From Cladosporium sp. IMV 00045 (lineage: Eukaryota > Ascomycota > Dothideomycetes > Cladosporiales > Cladosporiaceae), in contig MSJI02000094.1 of NCBI GenBank assembly GCA_001931905.2, positions 62,001 to 126,000 on the forward strand: DNA of 64,000 nucleotides, written 5' to 3'. The notes beneath the pieces were generated by a model that searched no databases, was not told where the DNA came from, and saw nothing but the letters and a program-made list of their open reading frames with translations. Positions 19,915 to 32,350 of this stretch are shown piece by piece; position 1 is the stretch's first letter; each line of letters begins with the position of its first letter. A program made the position numbers and the translations under genes.

Positions 19915-20599
19915 TTTGTTGAAGGTGTGGTGTTTGAGATGGAGGGAGGAGATGGTGGTCTCTTCAATGTGGTTGATTTTGAGGTGTGTCTTGTCTATTT
20001 GGTATGTCCAGGATTGAAAATTAATTCGAATTGGGGAGTTGGATTGTTTCAGCTGATTTTAGTTGGCTGTGAAGAAAGCAATGGTATGATAAGTTGAACA
20101 CCACCTCGTATATCAATACATGTATCTCTGCTTCGATCAAGCAATAGCCGACATCGGTTCGGGTATTGCGGCATCGGATGGCTTCCCGAGGCATTACACG
20201 CTACGGATCGCACGCCCTCACGCCCTACGTGTGGATCGAAAGACCGAGAAGGGCTGTCAAGTGAAAGCTCCACGACAATCGAAAATGGAAGAAGATACTC
20301 AGAGCCTGAAGACATTATTTTCGGCGCTATTTCTCTCAAAAAATCCAAAAATCTGGAATAAAAGATCAAACTAAAAACTGGGACCGTTACCATTAATAAA
20401 AAGCCCATACCAAACAAAATCATCAAAACGTTTAGCCAACCATGTTCTGCATGTGTTGCGTTCTCGATTTTGCCCGTCAAAATTACCACCGCACCTTGCC
20501 TTTTCCCTTTCCCAATACCTTGAAACCTTGGCCCCGGGTATACTGCTACTCCCACGTCGTAATGAAACAAGAGACACGAAGGACACCCAAGTCGCTGAC
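19915..20599. promoter_or_regulatory. aldolase promoter and PIL1 3' flank (copy Y)
   Basis: Second copy of 17190-17885, with the CGG-N8-CCG arrangement retained at about 20173-20190. No gene seen. Confidence 0.35.
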
Positions 20600-21818
20600 T
20601 TAAGCGGCGATGCGCTCCTCACGGCCGCGGGTCTCGCCGTCGACGGTGGAGGTGGCGACATCCTCATCGTCATCCTCGTACTCGTGAGCCTGGTGTTGGC
20701 TGGCGGGGATCCACAGGCCAGACTCGCGGTTCTCGAGAGGCTGGTCCTGGCCGGCAAGGTCGTGACCCTCGCCGGTGTTGCGGGCAGCACGGCGCTGGGA
20801 GAGAGTGCGAGAGCGGGTGGAAAGGCTGGACTTGACGGCGGCGTTCTGCTCGACCCAGTTGGTGAGGGCATCCTCGCAGTCCTGGATGACGGCCTTGGAG
20901 GTCTCGTAGCCGTCGTAGGCCTGGCGGGTCTCGCCGGGGGTGACGGGGGTGTCGTCGACGAGCTCGAGGAGGTGCTTGCCGTAGCCGGCGATGATGGCCA
21001 TCTTCTCGCTGTGCTCGCGCAGGGCGTCGAACTGGTAGGTGAAGGCGGCCTTCAGCTTCTCGCGGGTGATGTTGGAGAGCTGGGCCTCAGCGACGAGAGA
21101 CTCGGCCTCGGCGCGGACAAGCTCCTGCTCGAGAACGACAATCTTGGGGCTGTTGGGCTCCTTGTACTTGAGCTGGGCAATCTGGTCGGTGATCTTCTGC
21201 TTGCCTGGGAGGGTGCGTCAGTGGCTGTGGCGGGGTGACCTTGCGGGTGGGACACGGAGCTTACGGTCTCTGCTGGGCTGGACGGAAGCCTCAATGTTGC
21301 GAACGCTCTTGATGGTGACGCGGTACTGGTCGTAGCGGTCGACGAACTGGTCCTCCAGCTCACCGATCTCGTAAATGAGCACACCGAGCTTGTCGGTGAC
21401 ATCCGAGACGTCGTCGTCGAGACCCTCACCCCAGATGGAGAGTTGTTGCTGCGCCGATCGTCAGATGTCTGTCGACTCTTGCAGTCATGTGTTCAACTTA
21501 CTGCAACCTCCATGCGCTCACGGCCGACGAGCTCCATGGAGCGCATGACGTTCTTCTCCATCTTCACGAGCTGGGAGAGCTTCTTCGCAAGGTCGGGACC
21601 GAAAGCACCGGGGTGGACGGATTTGCGGAAGTTGTGGCCTGTACACGACGGGGTAAGCTTCTTGTTGGTGGTGCTGGGAGGGTGCCGCGCGATCACATAC
21701 CGATGTTGGCCTTGCCAAACAGCCTACCGGCCTTGGTGGAGGAAGAGGGCGGCGGGGGGTTCTGGATCTGCGACGCCGTAGGGGCGCGCGACTGGCGCAT
21801 GGAGTAGGTGCGGTGCAT
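20600..21818 (-). CDS. PIL1: eisosome core protein Pil1/Lsp1, complete (copy Y)
   Basis: Four exons: 21701-21818, 21502-21638, 21265-21448 and 20600-21204, giving 347 aa (yeast Pil1 is about 340). Introns have GTATGT, GTAAGT, GTAAGC and CAG borders. Start ATG 21816-21818 (MHRTYSMRQSRAPTAS). Signature stretches are GRLFGKANIGHNFRKSVHPG, ELVGRERMEVA, LSIWGEGLDDDVSDVTDKLG and RYDQYRVTIKSVRNIEASVQ. Pil1/Lsp1 are BAR-domain proteins that assemble on PI(4,5)P2 membrane to form eisosomes under the plasma membrane. The N-terminal amphipathic region and basic patch for membrane binding are present. An acidic C-terminal tail follows the BAR domain. Confidence 0.96.
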
Positions 21819-24223
21819 GTTGGCGGTGTTGGTGTTGTTTGGAGGTGATGTGTGTTGTGCGTTGGTAAATCAAGAGGGATGGGATTTGGTGAGGAGTAGG
21901 GATGGGAAGAGAGGTAATGTCACGAGAATGAGGGAGGAAGGCGGCAGAAATGGAATCGAGGTGCAGTGTTGTATGTGATGATTGGGTTTTGGGTTGTCCG
22001 TGCATGGTTGGACGGGCTGGAAGAGCTACAGCGCACTACGTCAACGAGGTGACGATCTTGACCCGGTGGCTTTGTGGTTGCGGAGAACGGGTTCAGTAGT
22101 GTCATTTGAGCCACTGCAAATCGTGCCTGTGCGCGTTGAATGCTTCTTTTTGCACCTGTTATTTGTCCATGATGATGCGACACAGGGATCTGGGATGGCA
22201 CATAGCTGCTAATCAAGAATCCCATCACGGTGGGCGCGTCGTCTTGGGAGGACAGCCATTCATCTATCGAGCAGTCCGGGTCTGGCACTCCTCCACACCA
22301 TGAAGATCATCAATCCACCTTCACCAAGGCAGTTATCAACATGCACACCTAAAAACACAGCGATCGCCTGTTCTAGACATGCGACTCTACTGGTGCTGCT
22401 GCGGCAACGCCGGCAGCCCTGAACACACCGAGCGCCCATACACATGTGCTTGGCTCTCTCCCGCGTCTCTTTCCCTTGCGGAGCCTCTTCCAAACGACGT
22501 CATCGCCCAAAGTCTAAACAAATTATCACGACGAGGCGAGACGAGACCAGAGCACAGCTCCGGCAGCCCAGCGGTCCCTTCTCAGCCCTTTTCTCGCCCT
22601 TCCATCAATTCCACCGCGCCGAGGGAGCCCACTAGCCGACTTTCACTTTCCCACCGCCTGATGCTAGTAGCAACCGCTGCTTTGGCTGCGCCTCGCTCGA
22701 AACTCTGTACTAGTCTCTCCTGAAATTCTATTCAAATTCATGAAAAACAATGGGGGACATGGTGAGTGATCTGGTGGGTTTGCCGGGGCAATTGTGCACC
22801 TCGTGGTCAGAATGCCATCGTTTTCAAGGGTGCACTACTTTTTGCACCACTTAGTGTTAACATTTGGTCTCTCGTCTGATCTTCCTTGACTTCATAACAT
22901 TGTGTTTTCCGTCCCGATCTTCGTGTCAACAAACAAGATACCTGTCATCTCACAGGCTTTGAAGATCGGCGCTTTCGAATCCTACGCTCCTGATAGCAGA
23001 TGCTGTTTATGGTATGAGAGCTGGTGAAACGAGCCTCAGAGCGACTCCAAATCCTTTTCACCCTCTCAGTACATGACACGCTTTTGAGTGTACTAGAATC
23101 GTTATCGGCCAAGCATAAATCTCATTCGCATCCTTAAAAGCTACGCTCCCACGCTTAATAACACGATGGCACTTCTTCTACGCTCTGATTTTCTCACGAC
23201 GTCGCTGCTGCGAGCTTCAACCTGGCAGCAGACGCTGCAAATGAGTTCGGGACACAAAACCCTTCCGCATGCGCCTTTTAAAGATTTGAATTGATTTTCT
23301 CTTAGTAGCCTGGCATCTGGAACGTCTTTCCTGATGTCCCCCACATTCTACTCATTGACACCCCAAATCCTTGGCCTGACAATCAATTCGTAGCATTTCC
23401 GGCAGCTCCTCTATAAAACATTCTTAGACGTCTTTCAAACTATAAAACAACCGCTAACAAACAAATCACCATGCCAGCCATTTTCTCACTATCTACTCCT
23501 TGCCACATCCATCAGGCTTGGTCGGAGGTTGTTTTGAGCAGAAACTTGGCGGCTTCCCTTCGAAGGATTCCCTCCCCGAAGGATTCATCATTCATCATTC
23601 GCTATTCTTAGAGAGCTCAGACGGGGGTCTGGCTGGGCACCTCGCCTGCGCGCTCTCTTCCGTCTTGTTGTTATTGCCTTAAAGCTCAATCTCTTCCTCT
23701 GTTCTGCAGCTTTCATCATTTCGGAGTCGAGCGCTTCCGGCGGTATAATCCAGTTGTGATCCGAAGCTTGGAATGCGAAGAAATATCAAATCCGCCGAAC
23801 CGCTGTGAAGATATTGTCTGCAGCCACAATACCTGTTGGAGTCAAACAAACACACTGGGAAACGAAAGGCAAACCAATATCACAGTGTCTCCTCCCCCAG
23901 CTCAAAGAGCCCGCCACTCTTCAACACTATCAGCAAGAGCGAAAAGAGTGTAAAATCCCAAAATCGCGTCTTCTCATAACATCTCTGAGAAAACAACAAA
24001 CAAACGGTAGTAGGACAGGCAAGCCAGACAGACGGATGAAAACGCCCACTCAGCACGGTAAAGACACCAACATCAAACCGCGAAGCAACGAGATCTCAGG
24101 AATATTTCCCGAACACACTCGGCAAGCCACGCGCCACTTCACAGGGGCAAAAGACAAAGAATAAAAGGACTCAAAACCAGCCACCATAACACCACCATCA
24201 CCATCCCCAGCTAAAACAAAACC
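21819..24223. promoter_or_regulatory. long divergent intergenic region PIL1 <-> Cys-rich protein
   Basis: About 2.4 kb between PIL1 (-) and the small Cys-rich gene (+). It is aligned with 46952-49319 in contig Z but with many indels. No supported gene, tRNA or repeat seen; the short frames are not conserved between the two copies. Confidence 0.45.
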
Positions 24224-24502
24224 ATGCCCTCCCGCCGCGCCTGCTCCGCCCCGCAATCCCCAACCGCCACGTCCCCTTCCACGACCGACGGCTGCGCTTC
24301 CTGCAACAACGCAGGCAAGTACGGGCGCGGCGAGAGCGTTTGCGGGCATTGTGGGAGGTGTCATGGGTGCGGCAGCAGTAATAATGGCATTGGGCCGTTG
24401 CAGGCGGTGTATTTTGGCGTGAGGGGGTTGGTGGGGAAGATGGGGAGGAAGGAGGAGGGGGGCGGTGAGGGTGAGGGGGGTGGGAAGAAGGAGGGGAAGT
24501 GA
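24224..24502 (+). CDS. small Cys-rich protein, possible zinc-binding (copy Y)
   Basis: 92 aa from ATG 24224 (aaaccATGc). The core CASCNNAGKYGRGESVCGHC, followed by GRCHGCGSSNN, holds three CxxC-type pairs suited to binding zinc. It is followed by LQAVYFGVRGLVGKMGRKEE and a Gly/Glu/Lys tail. No family recognised. In the copy at 49320-49676 the Cys core is almost unchanged at the DNA level, while the N-terminal Ser/Thr segment and the tail differ in length and sequence. This supports a real constrained protein. Confidence 0.6.
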   Translation: MPSRRACSAPQSPTATSPSTTDGCASCNNAGKYGRGESVCGHCGRCHGCGSSNNGIGPLQAVYFGVRGLVGKMGRKEEGGGEGEGGGKKEGK

Positions 24503-24676
24503 TTGTGCTTTTGTGTGAGGAAGGTGGTGGTTCGGTTGTGGGTTTCGAGGCAATGGGCTTATTCTGTCCATGAGATTTTGATGATGTATGTTTTCTGGGC
24601 TGTTACTGGTACGTGGGTCTCTTGAAATGATCTCTATTCAGTCTTGCGCGGAATCTCCACGTCTAATCAGCGAGTT

Positions 24677-27143
24677 TTAGAAGCTTGCTGGCTTGATCCA
24701 CGTGAGGAGCGGATCCACATACTCATCCATGTATGGCTGCGTAGCGTGTTGTATATCCGCGTATTGCTGCACATTGTATTGCTGCTCACTGTATTGCTGC
24801 ACATTGTATTGCTGCTCACTGTATTGCTGCTCATTTTGTGGCTGCGCAGTATGTTGCTGCAAATTGTATTGCTGCTCACTGTGCGGCTGCGCAGTATGTT
24901 GCTGAACCGTGTACGGCTGCGCAGTGTGTTGCTGCTCAACGTGCGCGACCGATTGCCTGCTGCCCTTGGCTGCGGAGGGCGGATCCATTTCTTCCATTTC
25001 TGTTTCCTTGAAGATGGGTTCGCGCAAGTTTTTGATGTCCTCCAGCGTCCCCTGATCAAGCTTGTCATCCTTGTGAGCGGATCTGGCCAGCCTTCGGACA
25101 ATTCTGGCCATATCTTCTAGGTCTCGGATGCGAGACTCTTCGCGGTGAAGGACGGCATCTCTCTCGCGGATCGCCTCATGAAGCCTTTCCTGACACGTGG
25201 CAAAATCCTTCCAGAGTTGGAGTTCTTCTTTTGTTTGTGATATCGCTTGCTCGACGGCGCGTTTGGACCGCCTCTGAACCTGCGGGTGAGGGATTTCATA
25301 TCCCCATTCGATGGCTAAGCCTTGTTTAGTGTTTTCGTTTTTCGTTTGTCCATTCGAAAAGGCAATGCTCACCTTTGGGATCAAGCTCTAAAAGACTGCA
25401 AAGATGCTCCTATTTGGGCTCGTTGTATTTTAGTCCTCGAGCAGAGCTTTGTGTGCATGTATCGAGTCGCTCGTGGTGTGTTGCGTTGTTGAAGTTGTTT
25501 GGACATTCCTTGCGATAACAGAACTCCAAACACTGGCATTTCCTGTGTGCCCGGTGGTCGTCAACCAAATATGGACCCCTTTTACAAACGTTCCAGCCAT
25601 GATGCCTATTGCCAGCGTCGCTGCAGATCCGTTAGCATCAGGGATGTTCAATAGATCTCACTGCGACAAAGACACTCACATGAGGTTTCCTATGTATTGA
25701 AATTTTGCGCGACATCCGTCCATCGGATATTGAAACATCATTTTTCGCTCAGACCCTCTTGGGGACGCTGCCCGTGGTATCTTCGGACGTTTGCTGCCTT
25801 CTTCGTCCGAGTCTGGCTCGTCTTCGTCGTCGTCGTTGTTTTCGTCGTCTCGAAATCGATTGATGCCAATACCTCCTGGGAAAGAACCCGATACACCGCT
25901 CGAGAACGAGTTGGACTGAGAGCTGGTTTCGCCGTGGATACAGGTACGGTCCCCTTCAGGCTGATCTGTGGGCAAGTCTGTGTTGTGATCGGACAAAGCT
26001 GCTCCTTCTTCTTGATGAGAGTCAGACGTCGAACCATCCAACCTTAAAAGCTCTGGGTCAATTGTGAGGAGACTACGGTGTTCTTCTTCAAGCGCTTGGA
26101 GCTTCAGGCTCAGTTCAAGTATACGCGCTACTGCAGGTCCTACCCCAGACATATCGGTACTGAGTTGATGTTTCGGATGGTCGACTTGTGGTTTTGAAGC
26201 GGGTTCCGAAATGCACGGAGAAGGCGGCCTTGGAATCGCATCGACAGCATCGATATCATTTGCAGGCGGCGAGGACTTTTTTGGTGCTTTTTGAGATGCA
26301 AGACTTGGAAATCGGACTTCTAGAGGTTCGTTGCTTGCTGGCGTGCTCGCGTTCCCTGAAAGACTGTTTGGAACGATGTCAAAGTCGGAATAGGTTGCTG
26401 TTGATGTTTGGTTGTGACTCAATCGTAAGTGGCGAAGCATGTTATCTCTTCTTGTAAAAGCACGAACACACGCTGTCATGGTACACACGTATGGCTTGGT
26501 CTCACTGTGTGTTGAGGCATGACGTACGGCATCCTTTGAATGCCGGAAGCCTCTGTTACATTGAGGGCACCGATGTCGAGTATCCTCCTCTGTGTTGTGA
26601 ATGCACAAATGTCTGCTGGAGATTTCATCAGGAGACAGCAGTGGATTCTGTCAGGTACACGCTCGCTTACTGGAGGGCTTCTTTTGTGTAACAACTTTTG
26701 TCGCATCTCTGGCAATCATAAATCGGAAATTTTGAGGCGACGGTTTCCATCGCACTGTTGACTGCCTGGCGAGCATGGTTCCTCTCAGGCCTCTGAAGTG
26801 CCTCGCCAACATTGTATGGCTCGGAGCTATCATGCAAGATAGACACACACTCAGTTTCGTGTGATGATTCCATAGCAAATGGATTCAGTGCGCGCTGCCG
26901 ACTTGAAGCGCCTGTTGTCGACTTCAGGCTGGGTGGTAGCAATTGGACACGGTAGGTATATGAGTCCAAGTCAGAGTTGTATTCTCGAGCCCATGTTGCC
27001 CACAGGTCGGCTCCGTGAATGCTCGTCGGTGGTAAATATGGTCCACCGCTGGTTCGTGGACCTGATCCATGGGAATCAAATTGGTCTCCGGTGAATTGCA
27101 ACAAATGAGAGCCTGAAACTGGTGTTTCTCCAAGGCTGCACAT
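24677..27143 (-). CDS. C2H2 zinc-finger protein with in-frame premature stop (copy Y)
   Basis: Exons 26671-27143, 25680-26612, 25373-25620 and 24677-25320; introns have GTAAGC, GTGAGT and GTGAGC donors. The frame is exact through all four (766 codons) except for a TAG at 25410-25412, where copy Z has TAC (Tyr). Translation would stop after 538 aa. Fingers: YDCQRCDKSCYTKEALQHLC with H (spliced across intron 1), HRCPQCNRGF...H...H, and YVCTMTACVRAF...H...H. Then follow a conserved helix (ELSLKLQALEEEHRSLL), a further Cys pair and a Cys-rich segment (KCQCLEFCYRKEC). Likely a nuclear DNA-binding regulator, by homology. Beyond the stop lies a Gln/Tyr pentapeptide repeat region absent from copy Z. 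Confidence 0.7.
24761..24940. repeat. 15-bp minisatellite in last exon of the C2H2 gene
   Basis: Twelve units of 15 bp (type gtattgctgctcact) encode on the - strand the pentads QQYNV, QQYSE, QQHTA, QPxxE and similar. It keeps frame. The homologous exon in contig Z (50261-50637) ends without it. Confidence 0.8.
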
Positions 27144-27559
27144 AATGTCGAGCTGAGGGCTTGCGACGTTCTGGGTTGGCGGACAGTATATGGGAAAGGA
27201 GTAAAATCCTCGGAAAATTATACTCTGAGCGATGTTGCTCAGGATATCTATATGGCGAGGTGCGGCTTGACAGGTACCTGGGAAACTGTTAGCAAGTTCC
27301 TACGAAGTACCTAAAAACCCTCGTTAGCGGCTTGCCTGCAAAATAGCTACTGCGAAGCTGCTAAGAAGCACCACGACACTTTACTTACTACTACGCAAGC
27401 TGCTGTGAATTGGAAGGATTGACAGATCTCTCCACTTCCATCCTCTCATCATTTTCAGCGTCCTTTCTTTCGTGGGTGCCGATTACCACCGTCCTAGACG
27501 TCTCAGCCTTCTCAACAGGAACGCGACAGCGATTCTCCGAAGCTCTTAGCATCTTCACA
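27144..27559. other. intergenic, divergent promoters of C2H2 gene and decayed TM gene
   Basis: Contains a run of short related units (aagttcctacgaagtacct, about 27291-27312), clearer in copy Z at 52608-52640. No gene. Confidence 0.4.
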
Positions 27560-28392
27560 ATGGCTGCGCACAGTAGGGTGGTGCATCTAATAAAGCAGAT
27601 TCAGTTTGACCGAAGGACAAATCAACATAGATGGGCTCATATCGAAAAACTCGTCAGTGCCGCAGTGTGACAACCCGAAGAAATCCAGATCGACACAATC
27701 GAGCGCGAGAGTCAACACCTCGTCGCTCTCTGCGCTATGTGCGCCCCCGACGAGGATGATGCCTTGTACTGTTCTGCAGGGAAATGTCTCGGCGGAAGAC
27801 AAACCCTTGAGCAGCTTGAGCTCGTGGGGACTCTCGAATCATGGTGCGTCGCTTGGACCTTTGACATGGAGATAACGCATACAGATGAACTTGGTCTTGT
27901 TCGGTGGGTTGCAAACCATATACCTTGCCTGCAGCACTACATCAGCGTCAGCCAGGTCAAGGTGTGGACTCTGGTTCGCCCTCTTGAATTGAACTGACCT
28001 TCACGAGGGAAGGGTCGACAACGAGCCAGTCGTGATCGGCCTGCCACGAGGCCCATTTACATACATCATTCAAGGATGAACTCCTTGCTCGAGCCTTCCA
28101 GCAGTCATCTCCGCTCTTCGAGGATAGCATTCGCTCTCGGCAATCAGAGGCGCCCATGGTTGGCAGCGAGGATCTTCAGATACCATGAGGAGGCCGGCAC
28201 GTTGTTTGTCTTGGACAAGAGAAGAGCAAGAGGAGTTCGGCATACTTTGGTATTGTGTGGGTGGCACAGGAATTGTCTGATGGCACCACGGCGGGCCTTG
28301 CGCTCAATGCATTCGGCGCGGGAGCGGCAGTCGGCTGCAAGCTTCTCTCGTGCGTGGACATACTGCAGGCGGCTTGTGTCTTTGCATGGTAA
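27560..28392 (+). pseudogene. decayed two-TM C-terminal protein (copy Y)
   Basis: Aligned with the gene at 52889-53713. Exon 27560-27961 ends in a usable donor (GTGTGG), but has TGA at 27668-27670. The second exon, in the frame of the Z copy, has TGA at 28033-28035 and 28186-28188. The acceptor AG used in Z is changed. The end (RRHVVCLGQEKSKRSSAYFG to VFAW, TAA 28390-28392) is still recognisable, although the first membrane segment is damaged. Three independent stops make this a pseudogene rather than a misread intron. Confidence 0.7.
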
Positions 28393-28766
28393 TGACGATA
28401 AGACAGCGCTACATGTACAAGGTATACATGTATATGTATGTTGGGAGGTAGAGACATGACGTTTCAAACCATTGAAAGTTTGTTGGTCTGAGAGTTCGCG
28501 GCCCGGAGACCTTGCGGAGATCTATCATTTGACCATTCCACAGATTTAATTGCCGTCTTACGCCTTCCTATAGGTTCAATCATACATTCGTATCAATCAA
28601 TTGCGCAAACCTCTTCTCAGCTCTCGAACTATTTCAGAAGTCTTGAATCGATCTCTCGAGAATTGTTGGCGTGGTAGGTCACATTAGATGAACACCTCTA
28701 CGATTTGTGAAGAAAACACCAGCTCTTCTTACTAGGCATTTTGAAGCCTAGTCTGACCCGTCGAAC
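28393..28766. other. intergenic
   Basis: 3' flanks of the decayed TM gene (+) and the GMC gene (-). Nothing further seen. Confidence 0.4.
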
Positions 28767-31141
<2,375 letters not shown>

Positions 31142-32350
31142 TGTGAAGAGGCAGTAAAAATCTGTGACAAGATGGAATCACTACATGGAGACTCGAGTCC
31201 TCGTAATACGAAGGTAATTGTGAGAGCGGATGTAATCTGAACTGCGGATACTGCATCTAACCGGGAGCTGTTCAGCTCGACTTCCTCATCTGGTGTAACA
31301 AATGCAGGGCAGGTCTCAACGACACTACCTCCATCCGGCCCTTCATACTGCGGATCTGAACCGATTTCACCGGCACCAGGGGTCAGAAACTTGATGGCAT
31401 TGGACTATCATATCGTGCCGCGTGATAAAAGTGATAGCCTCGTCAGATGCAACCTATAGACGAGATATCAAGGGAATAGTCGAGCAAGGTCCAACTGCTC
31501 GGCAGATGGCAACGATGCAACCGAGTTGCAGGGAAATGCAAGATCCCTGAAGCCTCGACTGGAGACCCCTTCTCCAACCCTAACCCTCAATGTGATCGGC
31601 TATCTCCGTTTGGGGCAAAAACTTCGGCCGGTGAAAGGAACACCAAGACATCCGGAAACTCTTACATGTATCTCTACCCAAAGGCGCAAGACTGGTTCTT
31701 CTTCCGGTTCGTCGCTTCTAACCGCTGCTATTTGGTGTTAGAAAAATTTTCAGCGACCAGACAAGAAATATCGACTTTAGATTGGTCTGGGTCTTGTTCA
31801 CTCGCGTGCCAACACTTGGCGACTGCATGCCGAGAGCTGCTTGGGCTCGTTTGGGAACTAATCACCGCGTGGGATGCCGAGGACGGCCGTTGAACTGACG
31901 ATGTTTGAAGGCAGACGAGCTTTCGAGCAGCCTTCACATGAGAGCAAAAATGCGCGACAAAACCCCTGTCGTTGATGATCGCTGAAAGAGACCGCGTGCA
32001 GAAAGCCACAAAGCTTCTGGATGATACAAGAAACAATGCAAGAGGACCCGTAGTACGGAAGTCCCAAAGGCGTGGCAGTCTTTAGCTCAGGTGAGAGTTG
32101 AGCCCAAGTGCGGTTTATATCGGGTGCCCTGGCCTGCTAATGGTTAATCAAGCGAATAGGTGCAATGGAAATCTCCGAGGTGCGGTACATTGCTTATTCT
32201 TAGGCCCTAAGGCGCTCGCCTGCGAGTAGGTATATAAGTTTTGCGATGTCTCTCTCATCTTTATCCATCAATCTTATCAGATCAATCTTATATTTTATTT
32301 CGTTGAACCTCCAAAAGTACTGAGATATCACTCTGAGTGCTCGAGGAACC
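31142..32350. promoter_or_regulatory. divergent promoter region GMC oxidoreductase <-> siderophore transporter (copy Y)
   Basis: 1.2 kb shared 5' region. A block at about 31560-31900 is conserved with copy Z (about 56935-57265), but its frames are broken differently, so I read it as regulatory. A TATA box (tatataag, 32231-32238) lies 113 bp before the transporter ATG. Confidence 0.6.
32274..32282 (-). promoter_or_regulatory. iron-responsive GATA-type site (SreA/Sre1 consensus)
   Basis: On the - strand it reads GATCTGATAAG, matching the published fungal SreA/Sre1 consensus (G/A)ATC(T/A)GATAA fully. It is 69 bp before the transporter ATG. In copy Z the same place (57650-57658) reads ATCTGATTA, losing the GATA core. 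Family knowledge: SreA-type GATA factors repress siderophore uptake genes when iron is plentiful. Binding here is inferred. Confidence 0.5.

Larger units (their letters stand above)
15760..21187. repeat. direct duplication: aldolase - PIL1
   Basis: 15760-18472 corresponds to 18493-21187. The two aldolases differ at about a dozen residues of 323. The copies abut the N gap, as in the first duplication. Confidence 0.85.

Noticed and set aside
21819..24223. A gene in the 2.4-kb region upstream of PIL1
   Set aside because: Frames present in one copy are interrupted in the other, and no introns or motifs connect them.
31571..31585. Telomere-like ccctaaccct (also about 56948)
   Set aside because: Only about two repeat units, lying inside a conserved promoter in both copies; not a telomere or interstitial array.
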